A program made the translations under genes and the position numbers. A DNA stretch of 64,000 nt, from the NCBI GenBank assembly GCA_900766925.1, contig CAAFXG010000389.1, forward strand, positions 1 to 64,000, written 5' to 3'. Of this stretch, positions 25,504 through 34,416 are shown piece by piece. Source of the stretch: Lachnospiraceae bacterium (GTDB lineage Bacteria > Bacillota > Clostridia > Lachnospirales > Lachnospiraceae). The stretch's first letter is position 1. The number at the start of each line of letters is the position of its first letter. The notes under the pieces are model-generated. The model had not been told where the DNA came from, did no database searches, and worked only from the letters and a program-made list of their open reading frames with translations.

Positions 25504-27012
25504 ATGAAATATATAGTAAACGGCAGTGAGATGCAGCGTATTGATGAGTATACTACAAGTGTAATCGGAATTCATCAGATGGTGCTTATGGAACGTGCAG
25601 CTCTTGCGATATTTCAGTATGTTGATGATAATTTCAGGGATGGCTCCAAAATTCTGGTTGTCGTTGAGAGCGGCAATAATGGAGGAGACGGAATTGCGGT
25701 TGCCAGAATGTTGACTCAGGCCGGATATGATGTCGAGGTATATTGGATAAATGGATTAAAGAGTGCCAGCGAGGGCTTTGACAGACAATATGCAATTGCC
25801 AAAAAGGTTAATGTAAAATTTGTGGACGAAATAGTTGACAATGGTTTTGATGTAATAATTGATGGGGTTTTCGGTGTGGGACTTAACCGTGCAGTCACGG
25901 GAGTACAGGCAGAGGTAATAAAAGCGATTAATGATTTGGACGGATTTAAGCTTGCTATTGACATTCCTTCCGGTATTGATTCGAACACAGGATTTTTGCT
26001 GGGAACTGCATTCAGGGCAGATGCAACTGTTACCTTTGGACACATGAAGCTTGGACTTTTGCTCGGTCTTGGATATGAGTATGGTGGAAAGGTTGTGGTT
26101 AAGGATATCGGTTTTCCACATCAGGCTATAGATTTTGTGGAGCCAAGGCTTTATACCTATGACAGCAGGGATGTGGAGGAATTGCTTCCATATCGTAAAT
26201 CCGATACCCATAAGGGCAGCTATGGAAAGATTGGCGTAATTGCAGGCAGTATAAATATGGCAGGGGCATGTCTGTTTGCTGCTGAATCGGCCTACAGAAT
26301 GGGATGCGGACTTGTAAGGGTATGCACCGTAGAAGAAAACAGAGAAATAATTCAGACAAAGCTTCCCGAGGCAATGCTTACAACATATGATAAGGATGAC
26401 AAGACATCTATAAGGGAAGCACTTAAGAGCATAACGGAATGGTCAGATGTTATTATTCTTGGCCCGGGACTTAGCAAATCTGATTATGCAGAATATGTTG
26501 TTGAAAAGGTTCTCCGCAATTACGAAAAGACTGTAATTGTTGACGCTGATGGTTTAAATATTTTGTCAGAGAATAAGGAATTGTTTGATACAACCAGAGC
26601 AAAGCTTATTCTCACACCTCATCTGGTTGAAATGTCCAGACTTACAGGACTTAAGCTGAGTGACATAAAGGAAAATAAATATGATATAGCCAGGGATTTT
26701 GCCAAAAGACATGGTGTGGTGGTTGTTCTTAAGGATGCAAGGACTATTGTATCCAATGGTGAGCTTCAGGCATACATCAACACAACCGGTAACAACGGTA
26801 TGGCAACAGGTGGTTCCGGTGATGTCTTGACGGGAGTTATAGCCGGTCTTTTAGGACAGGGAATGGACGAGTTTGAAGCTGCCAAGCTGGGAGTATGTAT
26901 GCATGGCCTTGCAGGTGAGGCGGCTGCACTTGAAAAGGGAAGATACAGTATGCTTGCAGGAGATATTGTTAAGAGCATTACAACTATTTTAGAAGGTGAA
27001 TATAATGGCTGA
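25504..27012 (+). CDS. nnr: Bifunctional NAD(P)H-hydrate repair enzyme
   Basis: This 502-residue fusion repairs hydrated NAD(P)H. The N-terminal YjeF epimerase domain (about 1-210) shows ESGNNGGDGIAVARML near 58-73 and DGVFGVGL near 119. The C-terminal ADP-dependent dehydratase (about 220-500, ribokinase-like) shows GSYGKIGVIAGS, VIILGPGLSKS, LTPHLVEMSRLTG and the GNNGMATGGSGDVLTGVIAGLLGQG signature. The start is ATG 25504, 8 nt after AAAGGGA. Although the frame is open for 54 codons further upstream, that stretch does not resemble the family. alr overlaps its end by 8 bp. Confidence 0.95.
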   Translation: MKYIVNGSEMQRIDEYTTSVIGIHQMVLMERAALAIFQYVDDNFRDGSKILVVVESGNNGGDGIAVARMLTQAGYDVEVYWINGLKSASEGFDRQYAIAKKVNVKFVDEIVDNGFDVIIDGVFGVGLNRAVTGVQAEVIKAINDLDGFKLAIDIPSGIDSNTGFLLGTAFRADATVTFGHMKLGLLLGLGYEYGGKVVVKDIGFPHQAIDFVEPRLYTYDSRDVEELLPYRKSDTHKGSYGKIGVIAGSINMAGACLFAAESAYRMGCGLVRVCTVEENREIIQTKLPEAMLTTYDKDDKTSIREALKSITEWSDVIILGPGLSKSDYAEYVVEKVLRNYEKTVIVDADGLNILSENKELFDTTRAKLILTPHLVEMSRLTGLKLSDIKENKYDIARDFAKRHGVVVVLKDARTIVSNGELQAYINTTGNNGMATGGSGDVLTGVIAGLLGQGMDEFEAAKLGVCMHGLAGEAAALEKGRYSMLAGDIVKSITTILEGEYNG

Positions 27013-28171
27013 TGATTTAGGCTACAATAGAATTTTTGCAAGAATTAATGTTGATAATATAAGATATAATATTAAACAGCTTAAGACGAGGGTTAAGCCG
27101 GACATGAAAATATTATCAGTAATCAAGGCTGATGCATATGGACATGGTTCAGTGGAGCTTGCTGGGAGAATCGGTGATTTATCAGATTATTACGGAGTGG
27201 CAACCATTGATGAGGCAGTTGAGCTGAGAAATGCCGGTATAGATAAGCCTATTTTGATTATTGGATATACTGATTCAAGAGATTATGAGAGATTACTTGC
27301 ATATAATATAACACAGGCAGTTTATGATGTGAGTGAATGTCAGAAATTGTCGGATTTAGCCCTGAGTAAAAATACAAAGGCGCTTGTACATATCAAGGTT
27401 GATACAGGAATGTCAAGAATTGGGTTTCCTGCATCGGAGGAAGGCATATCGGAAGCAGTTAAATTAAAGGATATGGCCGGACTAAACATAGAGGGAATTT
27501 TTACACATTATGCAAAAGCTGATGAAGAGGATAAAACAGCGGCATACTTGCAAAAAAAGAAGTTTTTGGATTTTATAGAAGCACTTGAAAAAACGGGCAT
27601 GTCATTTGCGCTTAAGCATGCAGACAATAGTGCAGGAACCATGGAAATGTCTGATGATGAATTTGATATGGTTCGTTTAGGTATTGCTTTGTATGGCTTG
27701 TATCCGTCTGAGGAGGTTAGCAGGTCAATAGAAATTAAACCTGCAATGTCGCTTATTGCTCATGTTGCTCATGTAAAAACACTTCCACAAGGAGTGGAAA
27801 TAGGATATGGCGGAAGCTACGTCACCACAAAGGAAACAAGGGTTGCAACGGTAACTGTCGGATATGCAGACGGATACCCAAGGGCACAGTCTAATCGTGG
27901 AAGAGTTATCATACATGGAGAATATGCACCTGTGGTTGGAAGAGTGTGTATGGATCAGATTATGATTGATGTTACGGATATTCCTGATGTAGCAGTTAGG
28001 GATGAGGTGGTTTTAATTGGAACTGTCGATGATAAAACGGTTTCTGTTGAAGAAGTGGCTGCCCCGGCGGCGAGCTTTAATTATGAGCTGGTATGCAATA
28101 TAGGAAGACGTGTCCCGAGGGTATATTGCGTTGATGACAAGGATGTTGCCTGTGTAAATTATTTATTGTAG
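27005..28171 (+). CDS. alr: Alanine racemase
   Basis: This PLP enzyme makes D-alanine for peptidoglycan. It has 388 residues. The PLP-binding Lys is in VIKADAYGHGS near residues 39-49. The catalytic Tyr lies in EIGYGGSYVTT near 263, and the dimer-contributed loop reads GRVCMDQIMIDVTD near 313-326. ATG 27005 overlaps the nnr stop and follows AAGGTGA; a GTG at 26996 is less likely. The linkage nnr-alr-mazF is common in Firmicutes. Confidence 0.97.
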   Translation: MADDLGYNRIFARINVDNIRYNIKQLKTRVKPDMKILSVIKADAYGHGSVELAGRIGDLSDYYGVATIDEAVELRNAGIDKPILIIGYTDSRDYERLLAYNITQAVYDVSECQKLSDLALSKNTKALVHIKVDTGMSRIGFPASEEGISEAVKLKDMAGLNIEGIFTHYAKADEEDKTAAYLQKKKFLDFIEALEKTGMSFALKHADNSAGTMEMSDDEFDMVRLGIALYGLYPSEEVSRSIEIKPAMSLIAHVAHVKTLPQGVEIGYGGSYVTTKETRVATVTVGYADGYPRAQSNRGRVIIHGEYAPVVGRVCMDQIMIDVTDIPDVAVRDEVVLIGTVDDKTVSVEEVAAPAASFNYELVCNIGRRVPRVYCVDDKDVACVNYLL

Positions 28172-28247
28172 ACAATATATGGTATACATCGGATGATTCT
28201 TGGAAATACTTTGAATAGTTAAGAAAACTATAGGAGTGTGAGATTCA

Positions 28248-28589
28248 TTGATCATCAGACGAGGAGATATATATTATGCAGATTTAAGACCAGTAATCGG
28301 CTCTGAACAAGGGGGAATAAGACCGGTATTAATAATACAGAACGAAGCGGGCAATAAACATAGCTCAACAGTAATTATAGCAGCGATTACCTCACAATTA
28401 CATAAGGCAAAGCTGCCGACACATGTTGAACTTGATTCAAGGTATTGCGATATTGCCAAGGATTCTGTTATACTGTTAGAACAGGTACGTACAATTGATA
28501 AACAAAGACTAAAGGAAAAGGTTTGTCATCTTGACAACCAGATTATAAGACGTGTGAATGAGGCACTTCGCATTAGTCTTGAATTATAG
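28248..28589 (+). CDS. mazF: MazF/NdoA-type endoribonuclease, no adjacent antitoxin
   Basis: This 113-residue protein is of the PemK/MazF family and closely resembles Bacillus Ndo[21 protein letters not shown] at residues 4-23, [26 protein letters not shown], then [10 protein letters not shown]. Such enzymes cleave mRNA at short motifs (UACAU for NdoA). It starts with TTG 28248, about 11 nt after AGGAG. In Bacillus the antitoxin EndoAI lies between alr and ndoA; here the 76-bp gap is too short and holds no open frame. The antitoxin must be elsewhere or absent. Confidence 0.94.
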   Translation: MIIRRGDIYYADLRPVIGSEQGGIRPVLIIQNEAGNKHSSTVIIAAITSQLHKAKLPTHVELDSRYCDIAKDSVILLEQVRTIDKQRLKEKVCHLDNQIIRRVNEALRISLEL

Positions 28590-28599
28590 GAGAGGCTTA

Positions 28600-29430
28600 A
28601 TGAAGCTATTTTCAAAAAAGTTAGATGAGGATAAGGTAGAGGAAGAAATATTATCCATGGTGGAGGAAGGCCACGAACAGGGTGTTATCGAGGAAAATGA
28701 GGTAGAGATGATTTCGAATATATTCGAGTTTTCCGACAAAGACGCCAAGGACATAATGACGAGCAGGCAAAAGATAATTGCTGTCGAAAATGTCATGACT
28801 GTTGAGTCGGCATTACATTTCGCTTTGGATAATAATTTCTCAAGGTATCCTGTCTATGAAGAAGATATTGATAACATAATAGGTGTGATTCATTTAAAGG
28901 ATTTGATTGCAGCGTTTCTTGATAATCCTAAGCAGTCGGTTACAGGTATAATGGAGGAGCCGATTTTCATTCATCCGACCTTCAATATATCCAAGCTGCT
29001 GCAGAAAATGCAAAGGGAAAAGATACATATGGCAATTGTTCTTGATGAATATGGTCAGACTGAAGGTCTTGTTGCAATGGAGGATATAATTGAAGAAATA
29101 GTTGGTAATATTCTTGATGAACATGACGAGGAGGATAATACAAATATCCGCAGACTGCCATTAGGCGCATATCTTGCTAAGGGTGGTGCCGCGCTTGAAG
29201 AGCTTGAGGATATAATGGGAATAGAGTTTCCTGATGAGGATTTTGAAACCCTCAATGGTTTTTTGCTGTATAGACTGGGAAGATTACCGGTTGATAATGA
29301 AAAGATAGAGATAATTTATCAGGGATATAAATTTATACCTGTAAAAATAGCTGATAAGCTCATCAGACTTGTTAGAATAGAAAAGTCTAAGGACGAACAA
29401 GGAAAAGAAGACAAAAAGGATAAGGAGTAA
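28600..29430 (+). CDS. CBS-domain / CorC-HlyC-family protein, soluble form
   Basis: This 276-residue protein carries a tandem CBS pair (about 65-185; VMTVESALHFALDNNFSRYPVYEED, then HMAIVLDEYGQTEGLVAMEDIIEEIVG) and a C-terminal CorC_HlyC transporter-associated domain (about 195-265). The DUF21 membrane domain found in HCC-type exporters is missing, as in the soluble CorC form linked to Mg2+/Co2+ homeostasis. ATG 28600 follows AGGAGAG, 10 bp after mazF; longer frames overlap mazF and are unlikely. The last 15 residues are Lys/Glu-rich. Confidence 0.92.
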   Translation: MKLFSKKLDEDKVEEEILSMVEEGHEQGVIEENEVEMISNIFEFSDKDAKDIMTSRQKIIAVENVMTVESALHFALDNNFSRYPVYEEDIDNIIGVIHLKDLIAAFLDNPKQSVTGIMEEPIFIHPTFNISKLLQKMQREKIHMAIVLDEYGQTEGLVAMEDIIEEIVGNILDEHDEEDNTNIRRLPLGAYLAKGGAALEELEDIMGIEFPDEDFETLNGFLLYRLGRLPVDNEKIEIIYQGYKFIPVKIADKLIRLVRIEKSKDEQGKEDKKDKE

Positions 29431-29435
29431 ATTAA

Positions 29436-30164
29436 ATGTCAGGACATTCAAAATTTGCAAACATTAAACACAAGAAAGAAAAGAACGATGCTGCTAAGGG
29501 AAAGATTTTTACGGTAATAGGTCGTGAAATTGCAGTTGCAGTTAAGGAGGGTGGAGCAGATCCTGCCAATAACAGTAAGCTCCGCGATGTAATTGCCAAG
29601 GCCAAGGCAAACAATATGCCTAACGATACTATTGAAAGAGGTATCAAAAAGGCTGCCGGTGATGCTGGCTCTGTTAATTATGTATCAATTACATATGAAG
29701 GATATGGTCCAAGCGGTACAGCCATCATTGTTAATGCATTAACAGATAACAAGAACAGAACAGCATCCAATGTAAGAAATGCGTTTACAAAGGGTGGCGG
29801 AAATGTAGGAACAACAGGCTGTGTATCCTTTATGTTTGATGAGAAGGGACAGATTATCATCGATAAGGAAGAGTGCAGTATGGATGCAGATGAGCTTATG
29901 ATGCTCGCTCTTGATGCAGGTGCAGAGGATTTTGCGGATGAGGAAGACAGCTATGAAATCATTACAACACCTGATGACTTTACAGCAGTTCGTGAAGCAC
30001 TTGAGAAGGAGAACATTTCAATGGCTTCAGCAGAGGTTACAATGATTCCACAGAATTATGTAGAACTTACAAACGAGGATGATATCAAGAAGATGAACCG
30101 TATTCTTGATATGCTTGATGAGGATGATGATGTTCAAAGCGTTTACCATAACTGGGATGAGTAA
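29436..30164 (+). CDS. YebC/PmpR-family protein (translation or transcription factor)
   Basis: The 242-residue protein begins with the family signature [20 protein letters not shown], followed by [11 protein letters not shown] and the three-domain TACO1 fold pattern ([43 protein letters not shown]). TACO1/YebC proteins were described as transcriptional regulators, and the family has more recently been linked to relief of ribosome stalling at proline stretches. It starts at ATG 29436 after AAGGAG, 5 bp behind the CBS gene. Confidence 0.96.
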   Translation: MSGHSKFANIKHKKEKNDAAKGKIFTVIGREIAVAVKEGGADPANNSKLRDVIAKAKANNMPNDTIERGIKKAAGDAGSVNYVSITYEGYGPSGTAIIVNALTDNKNRTASNVRNAFTKGGGNVGTTGCVSFMFDEKGQIIIDKEECSMDADELMMLALDAGAEDFADEEDSYEIITTPDDFTAVREALEKENISMASAEVTMIPQNYVELTNEDDIKKMNRILDMLDEDDDVQSVYHNWDE

Positions 30165-30203
30165 AAATGCAGCTTGCTTTGATAAAAAGAAGGGATAAAA
30201 AAC

Positions 30204-31088
30204 ATGTCTTTTTTTGTGATGTTTTTAATTTGGTATAACCTTTGGGGTAAGAATAATCCCAAGGTATACCGTAAAATTGGAAATAGTTTTGGTAAAATAA
30301 TAACTGCATTCATTTTATTTTCGGTTTTTACGTCATTTATACCGGGATTTTTGGTAAATACACTTGCGGCAGTGATTGTTGCATCAATCTTTCTTGGTCC
30401 GCCTGCCCTTATTGTTTCTGTAATTATGAAATTACTTGGTAAGGATAAGAAACGTGACAGGCGAAATGATTATGATTATTATCAGAATAATTATCATGCC
30501 AGTGCAGGTGATTCTAAGCGGGTGTTTGGAACTTCGGTGACGGGACTGACGCGATCGGTAGCAAAAAGGCGTAAGATTGTTGAGAAGTTTAATAAGAAGA
30601 ATAACCTTAACCTTACTGACAGTGAAATTGGACGTATTGTAGATGCATCGTATATGTCTAATTGCTGGGAACGTGAAATTTATGATATGAGTCTCGAATA
30701 TGATTCCCTGTTTCAGTGGTATAATGGAGATTCCAGCTGGCTTAGGGCATATCTGCATGCGTTTCCGGTTCAGTCGGTTTCTTCTGATTTTGAAATGCAA
30801 CACCAGATATGCTTAGATGCATTTATTCAGATATTTGAGGATATAAGACCGGGTACATATACAAGAATTGATGATTGCATAGCAGCAATTAATAACAGAT
30901 ATTATACAGCGTTTGATGAGACTACATTTATGATTGCATACCGCTTCCTTGAAGCTAACGGAAGAAGATATGAAATGCCACATCTTAGGGCAATGCATAG
31001 TGAGTCTGAGCTTGATAGTCTGAAACGTAAGTACGATGAAACCCAAGATGCAAATGTGTATGCAGACAGGGCAAGGACAAGAATATAG
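30204..31088 (+). CDS. Uncharacterised membrane protein with a cytoplasmic C-terminal domain
   Basis: I do not recognise this 294-residue protein. Residues 1-10 and about 28-72 are hydrophobic, suggesting two or three membrane helices. A basic, Asn/Tyr-rich linker (KKRDRRNDYDYYQNNY) follows. The remaining 190 residues look globular: RRKIVEKFNKKNNLNLTDSEIGRIVDASYMS, then a Trp-rich segment (WEREIYDMSLEYDSLFQWYNGDSSWLRAYLHAFPVQ). It starts after AGAAGGGAT at ATG 30204, 39 bp from the YebC gene. It is followed by a terminator. No enzymatic motif is visible. Confidence 0.8.
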   Translation: MSFFVMFLIWYNLWGKNNPKVYRKIGNSFGKIITAFILFSVFTSFIPGFLVNTLAAVIVASIFLGPPALIVSVIMKLLGKDKKRDRRNDYDYYQNNYHASAGDSKRVFGTSVTGLTRSVAKRRKIVEKFNKKNNLNLTDSEIGRIVDASYMSNCWEREIYDMSLEYDSLFQWYNGDSSWLRAYLHAFPVQSVSSDFEMQHQICLDAFIQIFEDIRPGTYTRIDDCIAAINNRYYTAFDETTFMIAYRFLEANGRRYEMPHLRAMHSESELDSLKRKYDETQDANVYADRARTRI

Positions 31089-31103
31089 ATTGTGAATTTT
31101 AAG

Positions 31104-31147
31104 TGTCAGGGTTGCTGTGATATTTCATGACTGCCCTGACATTTTTT
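31104..31147 (+). terminator. Terminator/attenuator between the membrane gene and dtd
   Basis: TGTCAGGG at 31104-31111 pairs with CCCTGACA at 31134-31141, followed by TTTTTT. The dtd ribosome binding site GGAGGT begins directly after the T-run, so dtd probably depends on read-through or on an undetected promoter. Confidence 0.7.
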
Positions 31148-31157
31148 GGAGGTAAAA

Positions 31158-31604
31158 ATGAAGCTTGTAATACAAAGGGTTAAACATGCCGGCGTAACTG
31201 TAGACGGAGCTGTAATAGGCAGTATTGGTCAGGGCCTTCTTGTGTTGCTGGGAGTATGTGAAGGCGATACAAGGGAGATGGTTGACAGATATGTTGAAAA
31301 ATTGATTAAGCTTCGTATATTTGCAGATGAGGCCGGTAAAACGAATCTTAGCTTACAGGATGTTAATGGAGAAATATTAGTGGTTTCACAGTTCACGCTT
31401 TATGCAGATTGCAGGAAGGGTAACAGACCGAGCTTTGTAAAAGCAGGTTCGCCTGAACTTGCAAATGACTTGTATGAATATTTTAAAAGCTGTGTTAAGA
31501 CCAAGCTTGGCAGGGTTCAAAGTGGAGAATTTGGGGCGGACATGAAAGTGGAATTATTAAATGATGGGCCTTTTACCATTCTGTGGGATAGCGATGCCTG
31601 GTAA
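31158..31604 (+). CDS. dtd: D-aminoacyl-tRNA deacylase
   Basis: This 148-residue enzyme hydrolyses D-aminoacyl-tRNAs, protecting translation from D-amino acids such as those made by alr. Motifs are [17 protein letters not shown] at the start, SQFTLYAD near residues 78-85 (catalytic region) and [13 protein letters not shown] near the end, which carries the Gly-Pro chiral-selection motif as NDGPFT. The start is ATG 31158 after GGAGGT. Confidence 0.96.
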   Translation: MKLVIQRVKHAGVTVDGAVIGSIGQGLLVLLGVCEGDTREMVDRYVEKLIKLRIFADEAGKTNLSLQDVNGEILVVSQFTLYADCRKGNRPSFVKAGSPELANDLYEYFKSCVKTKLGRVQSGEFGADMKVELLNDGPFTILWDSDAW

Positions 31605-31633
31605 TCCGGGATGGTAATGAATGGTAAAATAGT

Positions 31634-31662
31634 TTGAATAATTTTGACTGGTGTGGTAGAAT
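31634..31662 (+). promoter_or_regulatory. Promoter upstream of glgA
   Basis: TTGAAT at 31634-31639 and TAGAAT at 31657-31662 are spaced by 17 nt. The 70-nt leader that follows ends in GAGGAGGA before the glgA start. Confidence 0.55.
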
Positions 31663-31733
31663 ATTTTACATGTGATGATAGGTACGTATAACTGCGATTA
31701 AGATAAGACGAATACGTTGAGGAGGATTTTTGT

Positions 31734-33170
31734 ATGAAGAAGGTTGCTTATATTGCATCTGAGTGTGTGCCATTTATTAAGACCGGCGGTCTTGCGGATG
31801 TTGTTGGTACATTACCTAAGATTTTTGACAGGAAAGAATATGATGTAAGGGTCATAATACCTAATTATATGTGCCTTCCTGCTAAATATAAGGAAAAAAT
31901 GAGATACCTGACTCATTTCCATATGGATATAGGTTGGAAGCAGCAGTATGTTGGTGTAATGTATCTTGAATATGAGGGAGTACCGGTTTATTTTATTGAT
32001 AACGAATATTACTTCAACGGATTTAATATTTATGGTGATATTAAGTGGGATATCGAGAAATTCTGCTTTTTCAGTAAGGCAGCACTTTCTATACTTCCGA
32101 GTGTTGGATTTCAGCCTGATATAGTACATTGTCATGACTGGCAGGCAGGACTTGTTCCGGTTTATCTGAAGACATTGTTTGCCAATAATCCGTTTTATAG
32201 CAGAATGAAGTCTATTATGACGATTCACAATCTGCAGTTCCAGGGAAGATGGGATATAAAGACAATGAAGGAGTATTCAGGTCTTCCTGATTATGTATTT
32301 ACGCCTGACAAGCTAGAGATTCACAAGGATGCCAGCATGTTAAAGGGTGGTCTCGTTTACGCTGATAAGATTTCCACGGTTTCTAACACATATGCACAGG
32401 AAATTCAGACTGCTCAGTATGGCGAAGGCTTGGAGGGATTACTCAGTGCAAGGCATCAGAGTCTGTGGGGAATTGTAAATGGTATTGATTACAATGAGTA
32501 TAATCCTGCAACAGATAAGAAGATTTTTAAGAATTACACTATAAAGAATTTCCGTAAGAACAAGGTTGCCAATAAGCTTGAGCTTCAGAAGAAGCTTGGA
32601 CTTCCACAGGATCCAAATGCATACATGATTGGTATTATTTCAAGACTTACAGATCAGAAGGGCCTTGATCTTGTCGACAGAGTAATGAACGACATTTGTA
32701 CAGATGGTACACAGTTTGTTGTACTTGGTACAGGTGACAGAAGATATGAGGACATGTTCAAATACTATCAGGGTATTCATCCTGCAAAGGTATCTGCAAA
32801 CATTTACTTTTCGGGTGACCTTTCTCATGAGATGTATGCAGCCTGTGATTCAATGCTTGTGCCTTCAAGGTTTGAACCATGCGGTCTTACACAGCTCATG
32901 GCACTTAGATATGGTACATTGCCTATCGTAAGAGAGACCGGTGGACTTAAGGATACGGTTCAGCCATACAATGAATTTGCCGGAACCGGTACAGGCTTCT
33001 CATTCGCCAATTATGACGCATTCGAGCTTCTCAATACAATCAACTACTCAAAGAGAATATTCTTTGATTACAAGGAAGCGTGGGAATGCATGCAGGAGCG
33101 TGCTATGCAGCAGAATTATAGTTGGACAAGCTCCGCAGAAATATATCAAAGATTGTATGATCAGGTGTAA
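31734..33170 (+). CDS. glgA: Glycogen synthase (ADP-glucose type)
   Basis: This 478-residue GT5 enzyme extends alpha-1,4-glucan from ADP-glucose. The N-terminal nucleotide-sugar loop KTGGLADVVG lies at residues 16-25. IVHCHDWQAGLVPVYLKT follows near 129, then NGIDYNEYNP near 251. The C-terminal GT-B half carries SRFEPCGLTQLMALRYGTLPIVRETGGLKDTV near 381-412. It stands alone: no glgB, glgC, glgD or glgP is next to it. It is preceded by its own promoter and followed by a 394-bp gap. Confidence 0.97.
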   Translation: MKKVAYIASECVPFIKTGGLADVVGTLPKIFDRKEYDVRVIIPNYMCLPAKYKEKMRYLTHFHMDIGWKQQYVGVMYLEYEGVPVYFIDNEYYFNGFNIYGDIKWDIEKFCFFSKAALSILPSVGFQPDIVHCHDWQAGLVPVYLKTLFANNPFYSRMKSIMTIHNLQFQGRWDIKTMKEYSGLPDYVFTPDKLEIHKDASMLKGGLVYADKISTVSNTYAQEIQTAQYGEGLEGLLSARHQSLWGIVNGIDYNEYNPATDKKIFKNYTIKNFRKNKVANKLELQKKLGLPQDPNAYMIGIISRLTDQKGLDLVDRVMNDICTDGTQFVVLGTGDRRYEDMFKYYQGIHPAKVSANIYFSGDLSHEMYAACDSMLVPSRFEPCGLTQLMALRYGTLPIVRETGGLKDTVQPYNEFAGTGTGFSFANYDAFELLNTINYSKRIFFDYKEAWECMQERAMQQNYSWTSSAEIYQRLYDQV

Positions 33171-33564
33171 TTAGTGTCTGGAATTAATAATCATAAACTA
33201 ATTATTTTTATGATTGTAATGAAGAATTAATTATAGAAAAGTTTGTCAAGTGACGCGTGTACTGTTTTCGTTTCGTTATGCAGGACATTGCGAAGAGCCT
33301 TATAAATCAAAATCATGTTTAGCAAGGGCTTCCATGATTTTGATTTATAAGGCTCTTCTCCATAGCATAACCAGGTCATTTAAACAGTACACGCGTATGG
33401 TTTATAGTGGGCTACCCTATGTTTATCGATAATGCGACAGCCCCTTTTTGCATTATACAGGCATTTTTAGGAATGTAAATAATGAATGTAAATAATACCT
33501 ATCTGGTATATTAACTCGTCCAGACCTCTTTGTGTTATTTCTCTAATTTCTAGTCTCCTAATTT
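33171..33564. other. 394-bp intergenic region holding a long nested palindrome
   Basis: The region between glgA and the convergent DUF1292 gene contains the element at 33253-33396 and a weak GGGCT...AGCCCC hairpin with T-run at 33409-33449, which may terminate transcription. The remainder is AT-rich. A 60-codon open frame across the palindrome is a by-product of the repeat and has no ribosome binding site. Confidence 0.75.
33253..33396. repeat. 144-nt nested palindromic element (MITE-like or structured RNA)
   Basis: The outer arms are perfect 15-bp inverted repeats (ACGCGTGTACTGTTT, 33253-33267, with 33382-33396). The inner arms are a perfect 26-bp inverted repeat (33292-33317 with 33333-33358) around a 15-nt loop. 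Between them GTTATGC and GCATAAC add a further 7-bp pairing. A single imperfect hairpin of about 144 nt results. There is no coding sequence inside. Perfect pairing over 48 bp suggests recent origin or selection. Confidence 0.85.
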
Positions 33565-33870
33565 CTAGTCCTCATCCTCTTCATCTAATATCTGTTCAAA
33601 GGCCTCGCTTACAATATTAAGCTCAATCTCATCTGTTATCTCGTCTATGATTGGTTCCCCATCTTCGCCTTCACTGTAATGGTATATATATACTGAGCTG
33701 TCATCTGATTCACTCTCCACGTCCTTAACAGACATTAACGCCACATAGTCACCTGTATAGTCCTGAACATCAAATATTGCGAGTACTATAAAATCCTCGT
33801 CTTCACCATCCTCAAAGCTGAGCGTAATTACATCATACTCGTCGCCTTCGTTAAAAAATATTTCTGCCAT
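33565..33870 (-). CDS. DUF1292 family acidic protein
   Basis: This 101-residue, strongly acidic protein has the DUF1292 pattern (DEYDVITLSFEDGEDEDFIVLAIFDV, YVALMSVKD, EPIIDEITDEIELNIVSEAFEQIL). Members are small, widespread in Firmicutes, often near yrzL/mreB or alaS, and have no established function. The minus-strand ATG at 33870 follows AGAGAGG. An upstream in-frame ATG at 33909 would overlap the ribosome binding site. It is isolated between two repeat-rich gaps. Confidence 0.88.
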   Translation of the reverse strand: MAEIFFNEGDEYDVITLSFEDGEDEDFIVLAIFDVQDYTGDYVALMSVKDVESESDDSSVYIYHYSEGEDGEPIIDEITDEIELNIVSEAFEQILDEEDED

Positions 33871-34104
33871 CTCAATACCTCTCTTTTTCTTTTTTGTCAA
33901 ATACAGCATTAGCTGTTATTCAATTCTTATAATTTCATATAGAAATCAATTCTATGCATTAACGGGAATAACCCGTAAATACCTATTAAATACTGCACTC
34001 TTATCTAAGATTATACAGTGAGACATTTATTGCTTTTTGACGGAGAAGCTTATTCTCGTTATTCGTTCAACATACTCAAGAACTACGCCTGTACTATACT
34101 GATA

Positions 34105-34260
34105 ACATCCTATGGGTATAGAAGAAGAAAAACCGGCACCTATACCCAAATCAACGACATTCCGTGGGTATAGAATACGGAAAATCGGCATCTATACCCG
34201 AATCAATAACATTCAATAGGTACAGAAGACGAAAACCAGCTCTCATATCCGCTTCGATAG
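34105..34260 (+). repeat. Three tandem 52-nt hairpin repeats
   Basis: The units span 34105-34156, 34157-34208 and 34209-34260, each exactly 52 nt. The first two contain GGGTATAGAA, an A-rich centre and CGGCAYCTATACCC, so GGGTATAG pairs with CTATACCC in each. The third is degenerate (AGGTACAGAAG) and has lost part of the pairing. There are no variable spacers. Confidence 0.85.
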
Positions 34261-34299
34261 TTTGGAGATTACCTATCTTGATTTTTTTATATAATATAG

Positions 34300-34327
34300 T
34301 TACACTATATTTGATTCAGGATATAAT
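34300..34327 (+). promoter_or_regulatory. Possible promoter of rqcH
   Basis: TTACAC at 34300-34305 and TATAAT at 34322-34327 are spaced by 16 nt. It lies about 90 bp upstream of the rqcH start and downstream of the tandem repeats. Confidence 0.4.
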
Positions 34328-34416
34328 TACAATAGAAAGTTTTAACAGGTAGAAGGTTTTAGATGATAGAATATTTTAACAGATAGAAAATATATGCATG
34401 ACAGAGGTAAATAATA

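Larger units (their letters stand above)
33871..34416. other. 546-bp divergent intergenic region with a tandem repeat
   Basis: Between the DUF1292 gene and rqcH there are no genes. It contains a small ACGGG/CCCGT hairpin near 33961-33975, the three-unit 52-nt repeat at 34105-34260 and a promoter-like pair at 34300-34327. The rest is AT-rich. Confidence 0.75.

Noticed and set aside
28172..28247. A small antitoxin gene before mazF
   Set aside because: The 76-bp gap has no open frame with a start and ribosome binding site long enough for an EndoAI-like protein.
33250..33432. 60-codon open frame across the nested palindrome
   Set aside because: Its sequence is dictated by the inverted repeats and it lacks a plausible ribosome binding site.
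34105..34260. CRISPR array
   Set aside because: The 52-nt units are contiguous and related over their full length, with no unique spacers, only three units and no cas genes nearby.
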